A stretch of 64,000 nucleotides of DNA from Oscillospiraceae bacterium. Its GTDB lineage: Bacteria > Bacillota > Clostridia > Oscillospirales > Oscillospiraceae. The notes under the pieces are model-generated. The model saw only the letters and a list, made by a program, of their open reading frames with translations. It was not told the origin of the DNA and made no database searches. Made by a program: the position numbers and the translations under genes. The first letter of the stretch is position 1. Each line of letters starts with the position of its first letter. The DNA is taken from NCBI GenBank assembly GCA_022846095.1, contig AP025583.1, positions 1,860,001 to 1,924,000 on the forward strand, given 5' to 3'. Positions 1-7,897 of the stretch are shown here, one piece after another.

Positions 1-6
1 CCCGCC

Positions 7-342
7 TTAGCCTTTCAGGGTCTGGGCGAGGTTCATTAGCGCCGAAATAATGGCCTGGGCCAGCGTATCAAACAGGCCGATGGCGATGCCTACGATGATG
101 ACGCAGACGATGACGATAACGGTGTTATTGACGGTCTGCTTGCCAGTGGGCCACTGGACCTTTTTCAGCTCGGCCTTCATCTCGCGGAACCAGCGCTTGA
201 CGCGGGCAAAGAAGCCGGGCTTGGACTTCTTGTCGGACTTGTCCTTTTTCTCCGCCTTATCTGCCTTTGCGGGCTTCTCGGGGGTCTTGGCGACCTCGGC
301 CTCCTGGCCGGCGGCCTGCTCGAGCTTCTCGTTTTCAGACAT
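7..342 (-). CDS. secE: Preprotein translocase subunit SecE
   Basis: The 111-aa product is the small essential SecE subunit that clamps SecY in the Sec translocon of the cytoplasmic membrane. Residues 1-42 are a Lys/Ala/Glu-rich charged extension, about 45-66 form the conserved amphipathic segment (FFARVKRWFREMKAELKKV) ending in WPT, and one membrane segment lies at about 72-92. This single-TM form is normal for Firmicutes. ATG 340-342 is preceded by AAGGGTG. rpmG lies 41 bp upstream on the same strand; the usual next gene, nusG, would be off the left edge. Confidence 0.95.
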   Translation of the reverse strand: MSENEKLEQAAGQEAEVAKTPEKPAKADKAEKKDKSDKKSKPGFFARVKRWFREMKAELKKVQWPTGKQTVNNTVIVIVCVIIVGIAIGLFDTLAQAIISALMNLAQTLKG

Positions 343-383
343 TCAGATACACCCTTCTTTCTTGTGAGCCAATTGCACGCTCA

Positions 384-548
384 TTACTTGGTCTCATTGT
401 GGACCGTGTGCTTTCTGCAGAAGGGGCAGTACTTGTTCATCTCCAGACGGTCGGGGTCATTCTTCTTGTTCTTCATGGTGTTGTAGTTCCTCTGCTTGCA
501 CTCGGAGCAGCGCAGAGTGATCTTCACACGGGAACCGGTCTTTGCCAT
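384..548 (-). CDS. rpmG: 50S ribosomal protein L33
   Basis: The 54-aa ORF begins [20 protein letters not shown] and carries two CxxC pairs (CSEC and CPFC), the zinc-binding form of ribosomal protein L33. Length and sequence fit the bacterial family exactly. The start has a GGAGG box 7-8 bases upstream. It lies between a short upstream ORF and secE, the widespread rpmG-secE-nusG order, and is probably driven by the leftward promoter near 780-806. Confidence 0.97.
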   Translation of the reverse strand: MAKTGSRVKITLRCSECKQRNYNTMKNKKNDPDRLEMNKYCPFCRKHTVHNETK

Positions 549-599
549 GTGTTCGGCACCTCCTTCATTTGTTGGCCGCAGGGCATAAAAAATGCCGGA

Positions 600-680
600 T
601 TACGGCCCTTTGACCGAATCCAGCAACGCAGCGGACGCATAGATCGCGCCCGCAAAGACGTCACGGTGCGGATTCGGCAT
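600..680 (-). CDS. Possible 26-aa leader ORF upstream of rpmG
   Basis: A short frame starting at ATG 678-680 (MPNPHRDVF..., ending ...LLDSVKGP, stop at 600) has a strong AGGGAGG box six bases before the start and lies inside the transcript that runs from the promoter at 778-806 into rpmG. It is separated from rpmG by 51 bp that include a small GGCAT/ATGCC hairpin. I do not recognise the peptide. Only the SD and its place argue that it is real; it may be a regulatory leader peptide or chance. Confidence 0.35.
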   Translation of the reverse strand: MPNPHRDVFAGAIYASAALLDSVKGP

Positions 681-777
681 GTTTGCCTCCCTATGTCCTC
701 GTAAGAGGGGAGGGGTTTGCGCGTCATCACACCGTAAAAATGCGCACAAAAAAAGAGCCCTTTTCATAGGTGAACGT

Positions 778-806
778 AGTCTATCACAGGGAATCTGCAA
801 AGTCAA
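778..806 (-). promoter_or_regulatory. SigA-type promoter for the rpmG-secE transcript
   Basis: On the minus strand TTGACT and TAGACT are separated by 17 bp. Transcription would start near 770 and run through the short leader ORF into rpmG and secE, leaving an untranslated leader of about 90 bases before the 26-aa ORF. Confidence 0.6.
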
Positions 807-815
807 GGCTTTTTC

Positions 816-844
816 TTGTTTTTCACCCCGGAATCCTGTATAGT
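816..844 (+). promoter_or_regulatory. SigA-type promoter for ruvX
   Basis: TTGTTT and TATAGT are separated by 17 bp, about 18 bases before the SD of ruvX. It diverges from the rpmG-secE promoter, whose -35 box begins only 10 bp away. Confidence 0.6.
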
Positions 845-868
845 GGGAGGGAAAAGGGGTGCAAAGGC

Positions 869-1297
869 TTGCGAATTATGGCAATTGACTACGGCGACGC
901 CCGGACGGGCATCGCCGTCTCCGACGCCACCGGGCTGCTGGCGGGGTATACCACCGTCATCCACAGCCGGAAGCCGGAGTTTGTGGCGGGGGAGATCGCC
1001 CGCCTGGCGGGGGAGCACGGGGTGCAGGAGCTGGTGATGGGCTTCCCCCGCAACATGGACGGCACCGAGGGACCCCGGGCGGAGCTCTACCGGGCCTTCG
1101 CCGGGCAGGTGGAGCAGGCGGCCGGGCTGAAGCCGGTGCTATGGGACGAGCGGCGCACCACGGTGGAGGCCCACGCCATCCTCCACGGCGCGGGGAAGAA
1201 AATGAAGGACCACAAAAAGAACGTGGACGCGGTGGCGGCTACCTTAATCCTGGAGGGGTACCTCACCTTCAAGCGGGTGCAGGGGGATAGAGCATAG
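869..1297 (+). CDS. ruvX: Putative pre-16S rRNA nuclease / Holliday junction resolvase YqgF
   Basis: The 142-aa protein is a YqgF/RuvX RNase H-fold nuclease, known for 5' end maturation of 16S rRNA. Motifs visible are IDYGDARTGIAVSD near the N terminus (catalytic Asp), MGFPRNMDGTEG, WDERRTT, and a C-terminal DAVAATLILEGYL with the last Asp. I chose the TTG at 869 because it gives the family-typical start M-R-I-M-A-I-D-Y-G and sits 9 bases after AAAAGGGG; the ATG at 878 is 18 bases away from that SD. It appears monocistronic. Confidence 0.92.
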   Translation: MRIMAIDYGDARTGIAVSDATGLLAGYTTVIHSRKPEFVAGEIARLAGEHGVQELVMGFPRNMDGTEGPRAELYRAFAGQVEQAAGLKPVLWDERRTTVEAHAILHGAGKKMKDHKKNVDAVAATLILEGYLTFKRVQGDRA

Positions 1298-1637
1298 GTC
1301 AGTTAACGTCCTGTCATTGCTCGGAGGCCTGGCCTCCGGCGGCGGGATTCTTTGCTTGCAAAGAACCCCGGGAAGAAACAACCAGGGCTTCGGCCCTGGA
1401 CCCGGGGGCCCGGCGGCGGTGCGGTTCAGGTGGCTGTCAAGACTTGAAAGCGCTCAGGGCTCGGTTCGGTCTGGTACTTGAGGCGAATAGGGCTGCCTGG
1501 TTTAAGGTGGCTTCGCCCGAAATCATCCAAGTGTCCCCCGGACACCTGGACCCTGCGGCACATGACCCGCCCAGACTTGAAAGTAGTTGCGGTTCAACAG
1601 GCGCCTAAAAAGCCGCACGTACTGCCATGCCACATTC
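1298..1637. other. Intergenic stretch with several short palindromes, no gene seen
   Basis: No frame here has a plausible start and SD. The stretch holds small perfect or near-perfect palindromes: a GAGGCC/GGCCTC hairpin near 1325, TTCTTTGC/GCAAAGAA near 1348, CCAGGGC/GCCCTGG near 1381, and GTGTCC/GGACAC near 1530. The 11-mer AGACTTGAAAG occurs twice (about 1439 and 1572). It looks like accumulated repetitive intergenic DNA, the first hairpins perhaps ending ruvX. Confidence 0.5.
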
Positions 1638-1716
1638 CGGTCATTGCGAGGGCGCTTGCGCCCGCGGCAATCCGTATTCCCTCCGCAACGTAGGGGCCGA
1701 TGTCCACATCGGCCCG
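1638..1716 (-). repeat. Partial copy of 188-bp TIR repeat (inverted)
   Basis: Read on the minus strand this is the inner part of the repeat found complete at 24553-24740: a GGGCCGATGT/ACATCGGCCC palindrome followed by the unit ending in CCTCGCAATGA. The outer ends are missing. The palindrome abuts the stop codon of the leftward transporter gene and may serve as its transcription terminator. Confidence 0.7.
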
Positions 1717-2082
1717 TCAGCGTCCCTGGGGCTTGCGGAAGAGCTCGGACACCCCGATATACAGCAGGAAGACTCCAAAGCAGCGGTGCAGCAGCTCCAC
1801 GTCCAGCGCGGTGGCGATCCAGGCGGCGATCCCGGTGCCCACGAGCCCGGCCAGGATGGCGGGCAGGGCGGCGCTTTTGTCCACGTACCCGTTTTTCAGG
1901 TGGGAGGGCAGGGCGGTGGCGGCGGTGGGGAGGAAGTAGAGCAGGTTGATGCCCTGGGCCAGGGTCTGCTCCACGCCGGCAAAGGCGGTCATATAGATCA
2001 GCAGCAGGGTGCCGCCCCCGATGCCGAAGCCGGAGAGCACGCCGGTGGCCGCCCCGGCGATCAGCGGTACGAGCCACCCCAT
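1717..2082 (-). CDS. TSUP (TauE/SafE) family permease, C-terminal-half-like subunit
   Basis: The 121-aa protein has about four hydrophobic segments and the TSUP signature GxxxGxxSGFGIGGGTLL near the N terminus. TauE/SafE proteins export or import sulfonates, sulfite or other organic anions and normally are about 250 aa with two homologous halves; this is one half. The ATG overlaps the TGA of the upstream half by one base (TGATG), so the two are very likely translationally coupled and form a heterodimeric carrier. Substrate unknown. Confidence 0.85.
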   Translation of the reverse strand: MGWLVPLIAGAATGVLSGFGIGGGTLLLIYMTAFAGVEQTLAQGINLLYFLPTAATALPSHLKNGYVDKSAALPAILAGLVGTGIAAWIATALDVELLHRCFGVFLLYIGVSELFRKPQGR

Positions 2083-2444
2083 CAGAAGAACAGCGCCTTC
2101 ACGCCGCCATAGAGGATGAGCAGGGCGAAGGCCCGACGCAGCCAGTCCATGTTGAGGCGCTTAAAGACCTTGCCGCCCACGAAGCCCCCCGCCAGCCCGC
2201 CCACGAGGTAGGGCAGGGCGGTCATGAAGTCCAGCCCGCCCCGCAGCAGATAGATGGCCGAGGACAGCACGCACAGGGGCAGGATGACGGCCACAGAGGT
2301 GGCGAAGGCGCGGCGCTGGTCCAGGCCGCACCAGCGCACCAGCAGGGGCACCAGGATCATGCCGCCGCCCCCGCCGAAGAAGCCGTTGGCGACGCCGGCG
2401 GCGGCCCCGGCCGCGGCGCTCTTGACCTTATCGGGCAGTTTCAA
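2082..2444 (-). CDS. TSUP (TauE/SafE) family permease, N-terminal-half-like subunit
   Basis: The 120-aa protein carries GAAAGVANGFFGGGGGMILV, the N-terminal TSUP glycine motif, and about four membrane segments. Together with the next gene it makes up the length of one normal TauE/SafE permease. The start is TTG at 2442-2444, chosen because it lies about eight bases after a GGAGG that forms the 3' arm of a hairpin; no ATG fits. The hairpin and its U-run directly abut this start codon. Confidence 0.83.
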   Translation of the reverse strand: MKLPDKVKSAAAGAAAGVANGFFGGGGGMILVPLLVRWCGLDQRRAFATSVAVILPLCVLSSAIYLLRGGLDFMTALPYLVGGLAGGFVGGKVFKRLNMDWLRRAFALLILYGGVKALFF

Positions 2445-2492
2445 AAAAATCCCTCCGTTTCCAAACTAGGTTTGGCAGCGGAGGGGCTTTTT
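2445..2492. terminator. Hairpin with flanking A and T runs between tcdA and the TSUP pair
   Basis: CCCTCCG (2451-2457) pairs with CGGAGGG (2479-2485), with an inner CCAAAC/GTTTGG stem. Read leftward the hairpin is followed by seven Ts, so it should end tcdA transcripts, yet those Ts run straight into the TTG start of the next gene and its GGAGG is in the stem. Confidence 0.65.
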
Positions 2493-2508
2493 ATGCAGCT
2501 TTTGCGCG

Positions 2509-3219
2509 CTATACGCCGGTGAGGGCGCGGACCACGTCCCCGGCCAGCATGAGCCCGGCGCAGGGGGGCACCCAGGCCACGCTGCCGGGCACGCTGCGCC
2601 GGCCGGGGGGCGGGGCCTCGCCGGGGGCGGGCTTGCGGGGCTCCTCCGGGGACCAGAGCACCCGGTGGTGGACGATCCCCCGCTGGCGCAGCTCCTTGCG
2701 CACCACCCGGGCCAGGGGGCAGCCCTCGGTGGCGGAGAGGTCGGAGAAACGGAAGAGGGTGGGGTCCAGCTTGTTCCCGGTGCCCAGGGAGGACACGATG
2801 GGCACGCCCCGGCTGAGGGCGGTCTCAATGAGGTCCAGCTTGCAGGAGACCAGGTCGATGGCGTCGATGATATAGTCGTAGCGGGGGGCGAAGAATTCCT
2901 CCCGCCGCCCTGCCTCGTACTTTGCGTCCACGGGGTGGAGTACGCAGTCCGGGTTTACGTCCAAAAGCCGCGCGGCCATTGCGCCGGTCTTGCGCAGGCC
3001 CAGGGTGGAGTGGACGGCCTGGAGCTGGCGGTTGAGGTTGGTCAGGCCCACCTCGTCGCAGTCCACCAGGGTCAGCTCCCCCACGCCGGAGCGGGCCAGG
3101 GCCTCGGCCGCCCAGCTCCCCACGCCGCCCAGGCCGAAAACGGCCACGTGGCTGCGGCGCAGCCGCTCCATGGCGGCGGGGCCCAGCAGCATCTGCGTGC
3201 GTAAAAATTGATCTTCCAT
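2509..3219 (-). CDS. tcdA: tRNA threonylcarbamoyladenosine dehydratase
   Basis: The 236-aa protein belongs to the ThiF/MoeB/E1 superfamily and matches TcdA (CsdL), which uses ATP to cyclise t6A37 of ANN-decoding tRNAs to ct6A. The nucleotide-binding GLGGVGSWAAEALARSGVG is at about residues 27-45, followed by LVDCDEVGLTNLNRQ and the DAIDLVSCKLDLI segment; a late GTGNKLDPT is also typical. ATG 3217-3219 has an AAAGGAGG box; an upstream in-frame start lacks one. Confidence 0.92.
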   Translation of the reverse strand: MEDQFLRTQMLLGPAAMERLRRSHVAVFGLGGVGSWAAEALARSGVGELTLVDCDEVGLTNLNRQLQAVHSTLGLRKTGAMAARLLDVNPDCVLHPVDAKYEAGRREEFFAPRYDYIIDAIDLVSCKLDLIETALSRGVPIVSSLGTGNKLDPTLFRFSDLSATEGCPLARVVRKELRQRGIVHHRVLWSPEEPRKPAPGEAPPPGRRSVPGSVAWVPPCAGLMLAGDVVRALTGV

Positions 3220-3231
3220 AGATCCTCCTTT

Positions 3232-3276
3232 GAAACGGAAGGACGGGCGGGGCATACGCCCCGCCCGTCCCGTTTC
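3232..3276. terminator. Strong GC-rich hairpin after the foldase gene
   Basis: GACGGGCGGGGC pairs with GCCCCGCCCGTC around an ATAC loop, extended by AAACGG/CCGTTT. There is no clear U-run on the minus strand, so termination is inferred from stem strength and position. Confidence 0.5.
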
Positions 3277-3287
3277 ACGTCAATGTG

Positions 3288-4856
3288 TTACCCGACGTAC
3301 TTGATGCCGGAGTCCTGGACGGCGGTGTAGCCCGCCTCCAGCCCCTCCAGCCAGGTCTGCATGTCGGCGTTGAGCAGGCTGGTTCTGGCGTTGATCTTCC
3401 ACACGGGGTCGTCCCAGCTCTGGAAGTAGACCACGTGCCAGCCCTGCTGGCCGTCCTGGGGGTTCTCAATCAGAGTGGTGTCGCCGCTCTGGCGGGCGGG
3501 GTCCATAATCCAGGCGTTGAAGCCCTCGAACATCCGGCCGTCGTAAACCTGCTCGTAGAGGCCGCCGTTGGTGTTGGAGCCGCCGTCCTGGGAGTACTGC
3601 TCGGCCAGCTTGCCGAAGGACTCGGCGGTCTTGTCGCCGGCGTTGAACTCCTCCAGGATGCGCTGGGCCTCGGCCTTGGCGGCGTCCATGGCCTCCTGGG
3701 TGGGGGCGTTGGTGGACTCGTCCACGTCGGTGGTGGCGGGATCGTCCACGGGGGACTCGGCCTTGATCAGGATGTGGCGGATGTCGGCGGTGGGGGCCTC
3801 GCTCAGGGCGCGGCTGCCGAACTGCACCACGTAGTAGCCGGAGCCCTCGGACTCAAAGACCTCCACGTCGCCGCCCTTGCGGGAGGCGTCGTAGATCCAG
3901 TCCTTGTAGGGGACGCTGCTCAGGTTGCTGCCCAGCTGGGACTGCTCCCCGTTGTAGGAGGACTTGGCGTCGCCCTCCGCGGCGGCGGCGGCCAGGGCGT
4001 CGAAGCTGCCGCCGGCCTTCACGTCGGAGGAGAGCTTGTCGGCGATGGCCTTGGCGGCGCTCATGGCCGTGGCCTTCTCGGCGTCGGTGGGATCCACGGT
4101 GTTGCCCTCGGCGTCGGTGGAGGAGGCGAGCAGGCCGTTGATAAAGCAGACGTTGTAGTTAAAGGTGTCCATCTCGTCCTTGTGCCCGTCGTAGTAGGCC
4201 TGGATGGCGTTGTCGTCGTAGCTCAGGGACTCCTGGTGGTTGGTGGCGTACTCGCTGACCAGCTGGGCGCGCTCCAGGCAGGCCCTGTAGCGGGCCACCG
4301 TCATATACTTGCCGTACACGGCCTTGAGGTAGGTGGCGCGGGAGTAGCCGCTGGGGAGCTGGGCGTCCATGCTGGCCAGGGTCTCGTCCACGGCGGCCTT
4401 GCCGTCGGCGGAGAGGGTGTAGTTGTCCGCCTTGGCGGCGTCCTCCACGGCGGCGGCCTGGGTCAGGGCGCTCATGGCCTGCTGGAGGAAGTAGTCGTGG
4501 TAGGTCTGGCCGCTGTCCGCGTCGTAGATCTGCTCCTTGTCGGACTTGGAGGCGTCGTAGCCCAGCAGGGAGCCGTACTGCTGGTACGGGGAGCGGGCGT
4601 TGGCGTAATAGTAAATCACGTCGGTGGGGGTATAGTTGCGGCCGTTCACGCTCACGGCGGTGGAGCGGGCCTGGAAAAAGCCGGAGTTCCAAATCAGCAG
4701 CGCCGCGACCAGAACGACCACCACCACGCCGATCACGGTGTAGACGATGGTGTTGCGCTTCTTGGCGGCGGCCTCCTTCTGCTCCTGGATCTGCTTCTGG
4801 GTCAGGCCTTGGCCAAGGGTGTCCTGGCGCTGCTTCTTTTCTCTGGATGCGCTCAT
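3288..4856 (-). CDS. Membrane-anchored PPIC-type peptidyl-prolyl isomerase (PrsA/SurA-like foldase)
   Basis: The 522-aa protein has a short Lys/Gln-rich cytoplasmic tail, one membrane anchor at about residues 37-57 (no lipobox), a long SurA_N-like helical region with internal repeats, and a C-terminal parvulin domain from about residue 360: the IRHILIKAE strand, an EE/AESFGKLAEQYSQDGGS helix-turn, and GGLYEQVYDGRM...F. Such proteins assist folding of secreted proteins at the outer face of the membrane. A linker of about 25 acidic and Thr-rich residues (SPVDDPATTDVDES) is inserted inside the parvulin domain, longer than usual. Confidence 0.9.
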   Translation of the reverse strand: MSASREKKQRQDTLGQGLTQKQIQEQKEAAAKKRNTIVYTVIGVVVVVLVAALLIWNSGFFQARSTAVSVNGRNYTPTDVIYYYANARSPYQQYGSLLGYDASKSDKEQIYDADSGQTYHDYFLQQAMSALTQAAAVEDAAKADNYTLSADGKAAVDETLASMDAQLPSGYSRATYLKAVYGKYMTVARYRACLERAQLVSEYATNHQESLSYDDNAIQAYYDGHKDEMDTFNYNVCFINGLLASSTDAEGNTVDPTDAEKATAMSAAKAIADKLSSDVKAGGSFDALAAAAAEGDAKSSYNGEQSQLGSNLSSVPYKDWIYDASRKGGDVEVFESEGSGYYVVQFGSRALSEAPTADIRHILIKAESPVDDPATTDVDESTNAPTQEAMDAAKAEAQRILEEFNAGDKTAESFGKLAEQYSQDGGSNTNGGLYEQVYDGRMFEGFNAWIMDPARQSGDTTLIENPQDGQQGWHVVYFQSWDDPVWKINARTSLLNADMQTWLEGLEAGYTAVQDSGIKYVG

Positions 4857-4940
4857 TGTAGCTCAGTCCTCTCGTAAATGTGGCTGCCGGAGCGGGTTGC
4901 CCGCTCCGAAGAATGGGTATTGCTATTCAGACATTCTAGC

Positions 4941-4969
4941 ATTATACAGGAAAGCCGCCTGCCTTGCAA
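4941..4969 (-). promoter_or_regulatory. SigA-type promoter for the PPIC foldase gene
   Basis: On the minus strand TTGCAA and a perfect TATAAT are separated by 17 bp, giving a transcript start near 4934 and a leader of about 80 bases. Confidence 0.75.
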
Positions 4970-5031
4970 GTCCAAATCACAGCGGATGGGACAAATAAGG
5001 GGTGAAACGGCGCCAATCCGCAGGAATGGGC

Positions 5032-5703
5032 TCAGCGGGGGTCGGGGTCGCCCTCCAGCAGCATCAGATACCGGTAGAAGGGGAAGAGGCTCTCGTAGCC
5101 CTCCACCAGGGCGTCGGCCAGATCGTGGGTGAAGAGCGCGCCCTCGTTGGGCCGCTCGCAGATCAGGCTGAAGCTCTTTTTGTTGTACCAGGGGGCGAGC
5201 AGAGGCGTGCTCTCCCCCTTGGGCCGTTTGTAGTCTTCGCCGTCCAGCACAAAGGTATTCTGCCTGTTGAAGGCGCGCACCAGCTTTTCAAACTTCTGCG
5301 GCTCCCGGTCCAGGCGGGCGCGGAATTTGGCCATGGTCACCGCCGGGGCGGAGTAGTAGCCCAGGCCGTAGGAGTAGCCCTCGGGCGAGAGCTCAAACCA
5401 GTACACCGGCTGGGCGACCCAGTCCTCCCGGGGGCGCTCCATGGAGCACCACAGCCTGTCCTTGTAGGGCCCCCGGCCGTGGAGCCGCCGGGCGTCCCGG
5501 TAGATGCGGGAGACCCGGCTGACCAGGTCCAGATCCCCGTGGGACTCCATAAAGCGGCCGTACACCTCGGCGGCCAGGTCGCGCATGGGGTTGTAGAAGT
5601 AGGTCAGGTACTCCTGCTTGTGGGCCTCGAACCAGCTCTTCTCGTTGTTGAAGCGGATGCCCCACATAAAGTCGACGGTCTCGCCGGAAAATCCCTGAAA
5701 CAT
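5032..5703 (-). CDS. DUF2461 family protein
   Basis: The 223-aa protein matches the DUF2461 (TIGR02453) family: an opening FQGFSGETVDFMWGIRFNNEKSWFEAHK, then SRIYRDARRLHGRGPYKDRLW, and a C-terminal region rich in aromatic residues. The family has no established biochemical function. It is cytoplasmic with no signal peptide. ATG 5701-5703 has AAGGAG 13 bases upstream, a little far. It is followed leftward by the foldase promoter region, so it is probably transcribed on its own or read through from the VanW gene. Confidence 0.85.
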   Translation of the reverse strand: MFQGFSGETVDFMWGIRFNNEKSWFEAHKQEYLTYFYNPMRDLAAEVYGRFMESHGDLDLVSRVSRIYRDARRLHGRGPYKDRLWCSMERPREDWVAQPVYWFELSPEGYSYGLGYYSAPAVTMAKFRARLDREPQKFEKLVRAFNRQNTFVLDGEDYKRPKGESTPLLAPWYNKKSFSLICERPNEGALFTHDLADALVEGYESLFPFYRYLMLLEGDPDPR

Positions 5704-5729
5704 CGTTATTTCGCACTCCTTCGAGAAAG

Positions 5730-5765
5730 CGCCGCCCCGCCGTCAGGGCGGGGCGGCGTTTTATA
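5730..5765. terminator. GC hairpin after the VanW gene
   Basis: CGCCGCCCCGCC pairs with GGCGGGGCGGCG. On the minus strand it is followed only by CTTTC, a weak U-run; on the plus strand it is followed by TTTTATATA. Confidence 0.5.
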
Positions 5766-5776
5766 TAGAATTGTCG

Positions 5777-7732
5777 TCAGGCCGCGGCCTCCTCCTGGCC
5801 CGCGGCCTCGGGGGTGGGCTCGGGCGCGGGGGTAGCCTCCACCGCCTCGGGGGGCGGCATGATCCCGTCGGTGGGCACCGGGATGGGGGTGGGCTCCGGC
5901 ACGGCCGCGGTGGGCTCGGGCGCGGGGGCCTGCGTCGGGACCGGGGTAGGCACGGTGGGATCGGCGGGTACGGTGGGCGCGGGCGTCTCCACCGCGCCGG
6001 GCTCCCCGCTGGGGGCCGGGCTTGCGGTCACGTCCGGGGAGGGGCTTACGTCGGGGGAGGGCGTGGGCGTGACGGGGGTCAGGTTGCGCTTGCCGGTGGC
6101 CGGGTCGATGCCCAGCCGGGCCGCGTCGGCGGGGTTATAGAAGTAAACCCCGTCCCGGGACTTGTAGGTGTCGGTGTGGATCACCGTGTCGCTGATCACG
6201 TTGCCGTCCTTGTCCCGCAGGCGCTGGTGGACCTCCACCTTCATGCCGTTGTAGAGGGTGCGCTCCTTGTCCTTCACCGGCTCGCCGCCCACGGGGACCT
6301 TGTCCGCGTTGGCCTCGTAGACGATCTCGCCCGGGATGCTCTGGAGGGTGACGGAGTAGGGGTCGCCGGTAATTCCGGTGGTGTTGGTGCCGTAAATGAT
6401 GACGTGGAGCCAGTGGCTGTCGTCCATATAGGCCTCAATCTTGACGGGGAAGTCGGTGTCGTTCTTGAAGCGGAAATCCGGGCTGTCGCCGTACACCGTG
6501 GCGTCGGTGCCCACAATGGGCAGGTAGCCGGTGTTGTAGCGGTGCTGGGCCCGCTCCACCGTCTCCAGATTGGCCTCCAGGGTGGCCCAGTACAGGGTGG
6601 AGGAGAGCTGGCAGATGCCGCCCGCCGTGGTGTCCACCGTCTTGCCCTGGACGTAGGCCCCGGCTTTCTTGTAGCCGTTGCTCTCGCTGTAGGGCCCGCA
6701 CAGGCCGGTGTAGGAGAACTCCTCGCCGGGCAGGAGGATGGTGCCGTTGACGAAGCTGGCGGCCAGTTTAATGTTGTACCACCGCTCGCTGGGCCCGGCG
6801 CACTTGCTCTTGGTCTGGCTCAGCACGTCGGCGAAGAGCTTTTCGTTGAGCTCCTCGGTGGTGAGATCCGGCGGCGTAATGGTCAGGGGAATCCGGCAGT
6901 CGGCCCCCTCGGCGGTCTGCTCCAGCTTCTGGCGGGCCTGGGCGATGTCGAAGCTCACGCCGTTGACGGAGGGGACCACCTCCTTGGTCTCGGCGTCCAG
7001 GTAGGCGTCGGCGGGCTCCTGGTAAATCTCCCGGTGGATGGCCTCGAAGTCGGGCTCGGGGGGCGCGGCCTCGGTCAGGCTCACCGGGATCTCCAGCCCC
7101 TGCTCCGGGGTGGCGGCGGCGGAGAGGATGCGCTCGCGCAGCACCTGCTCGTTCACCGCCATGCCGGTGACGCCCTTGGTAAAGACGAGGGCGGCGTCGT
7201 CCACCGTCCAGACCGTCTCCTCCATGGGGCGGGAGAGGTCCGCGGACAGGGAGGAGACCGCCTCCATAAGCTGGGCCTCGCCCTCCTGGGAGAAGGCCAG
7301 CGCCGGGCTCACCGCCACGGGGGAGGCCAGGTGGTGCAGATATTGGAAGCCCTGGGTGAAGAAGCTGCCTCCGGACACGAGGGAGGCCAGGGTCCGGTCC
7401 AGGTCGGCGGGCTCCACCACGTCGGTGGGCAGCTCGGCGCTGCGGCCGCTGGCGGAATCGGTGAGGGTGAATGTACGGCCCTGCATAGACTGGGAGAGGC
7501 GGCCGAGCACCGCCTGCCGGGCCTGCTCCACGCTCATGCCGGACACGTCGGCCCCCAGCACGTTGACGTTGGGGTAGACGCGCTGCCCCGAGGCCACCCA
7601 GGCGCAAAGCCCCGCGTAAGCGCCCACGGCCAGCACCAGGAGGGCGGCCGCCGTGATAAGGGCGATCTTCGCCCCCTTGGGCATTCCGCCCCCCGCGGCC
7701 ACGCGCTTTCCGCCCTGATTACTCTGATCCAT
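5777..7732 (-). CDS. VanW family protein with proline/threonine-rich tail
   Basis: The 651-aa protein has a membrane anchor at about residues 23-47, two PGBD-like (peptidoglycan-binding, 'YoaR-type') repeats at about 60-300, the VanW domain at about 330-460 (EFSYTGLCGPY..., GGICQLSSTLYWA, RHNTGY-like HRYNTGYLPIVG, D-A-T-V-Y-G), a G5-like/peptidoglycan-facing stretch, and a Pro/Thr/Ala-rich C-terminal tail of about 100 residues. VanW proteins occur with vanB glycopeptide-resistance genes and widely in Clostridia; their role is unknown but cell-wall linked. I start at ATG 7730-7732 because TGGAG lies nine bases upstream; a further in-frame ATG at 7747 has no SD. Confidence 0.88.
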   Translation of the reverse strand: MDQSNQGGKRVAAGGGMPKGAKIALITAAALLVLAVGAYAGLCAWVASGQRVYPNVNVLGADVSGMSVEQARQAVLGRLSQSMQGRTFTLTDSASGRSAELPTDVVEPADLDRTLASLVSGGSFFTQGFQYLHHLASPVAVSPALAFSQEGEAQLMEAVSSLSADLSRPMEETVWTVDDAALVFTKGVTGMAVNEQVLRERILSAAATPEQGLEIPVSLTEAAPPEPDFEAIHREIYQEPADAYLDAETKEVVPSVNGVSFDIAQARQKLEQTAEGADCRIPLTITPPDLTTEELNEKLFADVLSQTKSKCAGPSERWYNIKLAASFVNGTILLPGEEFSYTGLCGPYSESNGYKKAGAYVQGKTVDTTAGGICQLSSTLYWATLEANLETVERAQHRYNTGYLPIVGTDATVYGDSPDFRFKNDTDFPVKIEAYMDDSHWLHVIIYGTNTTGITGDPYSVTLQSIPGEIVYEANADKVPVGGEPVKDKERTLYNGMKVEVHQRLRDKDGNVISDTVIHTDTYKSRDGVYFYNPADAARLGIDPATGKRNLTPVTPTPSPDVSPSPDVTASPAPSGEPGAVETPAPTVPADPTVPTPVPTQAPAPEPTAAVPEPTPIPVPTDGIMPPPEAVEATPAPEPTPEAAGQEEAAA

Positions 7733-7775
7733 TCTTATCAACTCCATTAGGTGCGTATACAGAAATACATGCTAC

Positions 7776-7804
7776 ATTATATTGTGTTCCGAAGAAAAAA
7801 GCAA
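7776..7804 (-). promoter_or_regulatory. SigA-type promoter for the VanW gene
   Basis: On the minus strand TTGCTT and TATAAT are separated by exactly 17 bp, about 40 bp before the chosen start codon. Confidence 0.75.
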
Positions 7805-7897
7805 TTACAGAACGGTTACATACGGCCTCTTTACTTTCCGGCGTATTCGGGGTATGATGGTGCGTAGCATAAAATTGATCCATCTTTTAAGAAATTT

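Noticed and set aside
1478-1949. Several rightward frames of 70-160 codons across 1.5-2.1 kb
   Set aside because: They are shadows of the TSUP genes and of palindromic intergenic DNA, rich in Arg, Pro and Gly, without SD sites.
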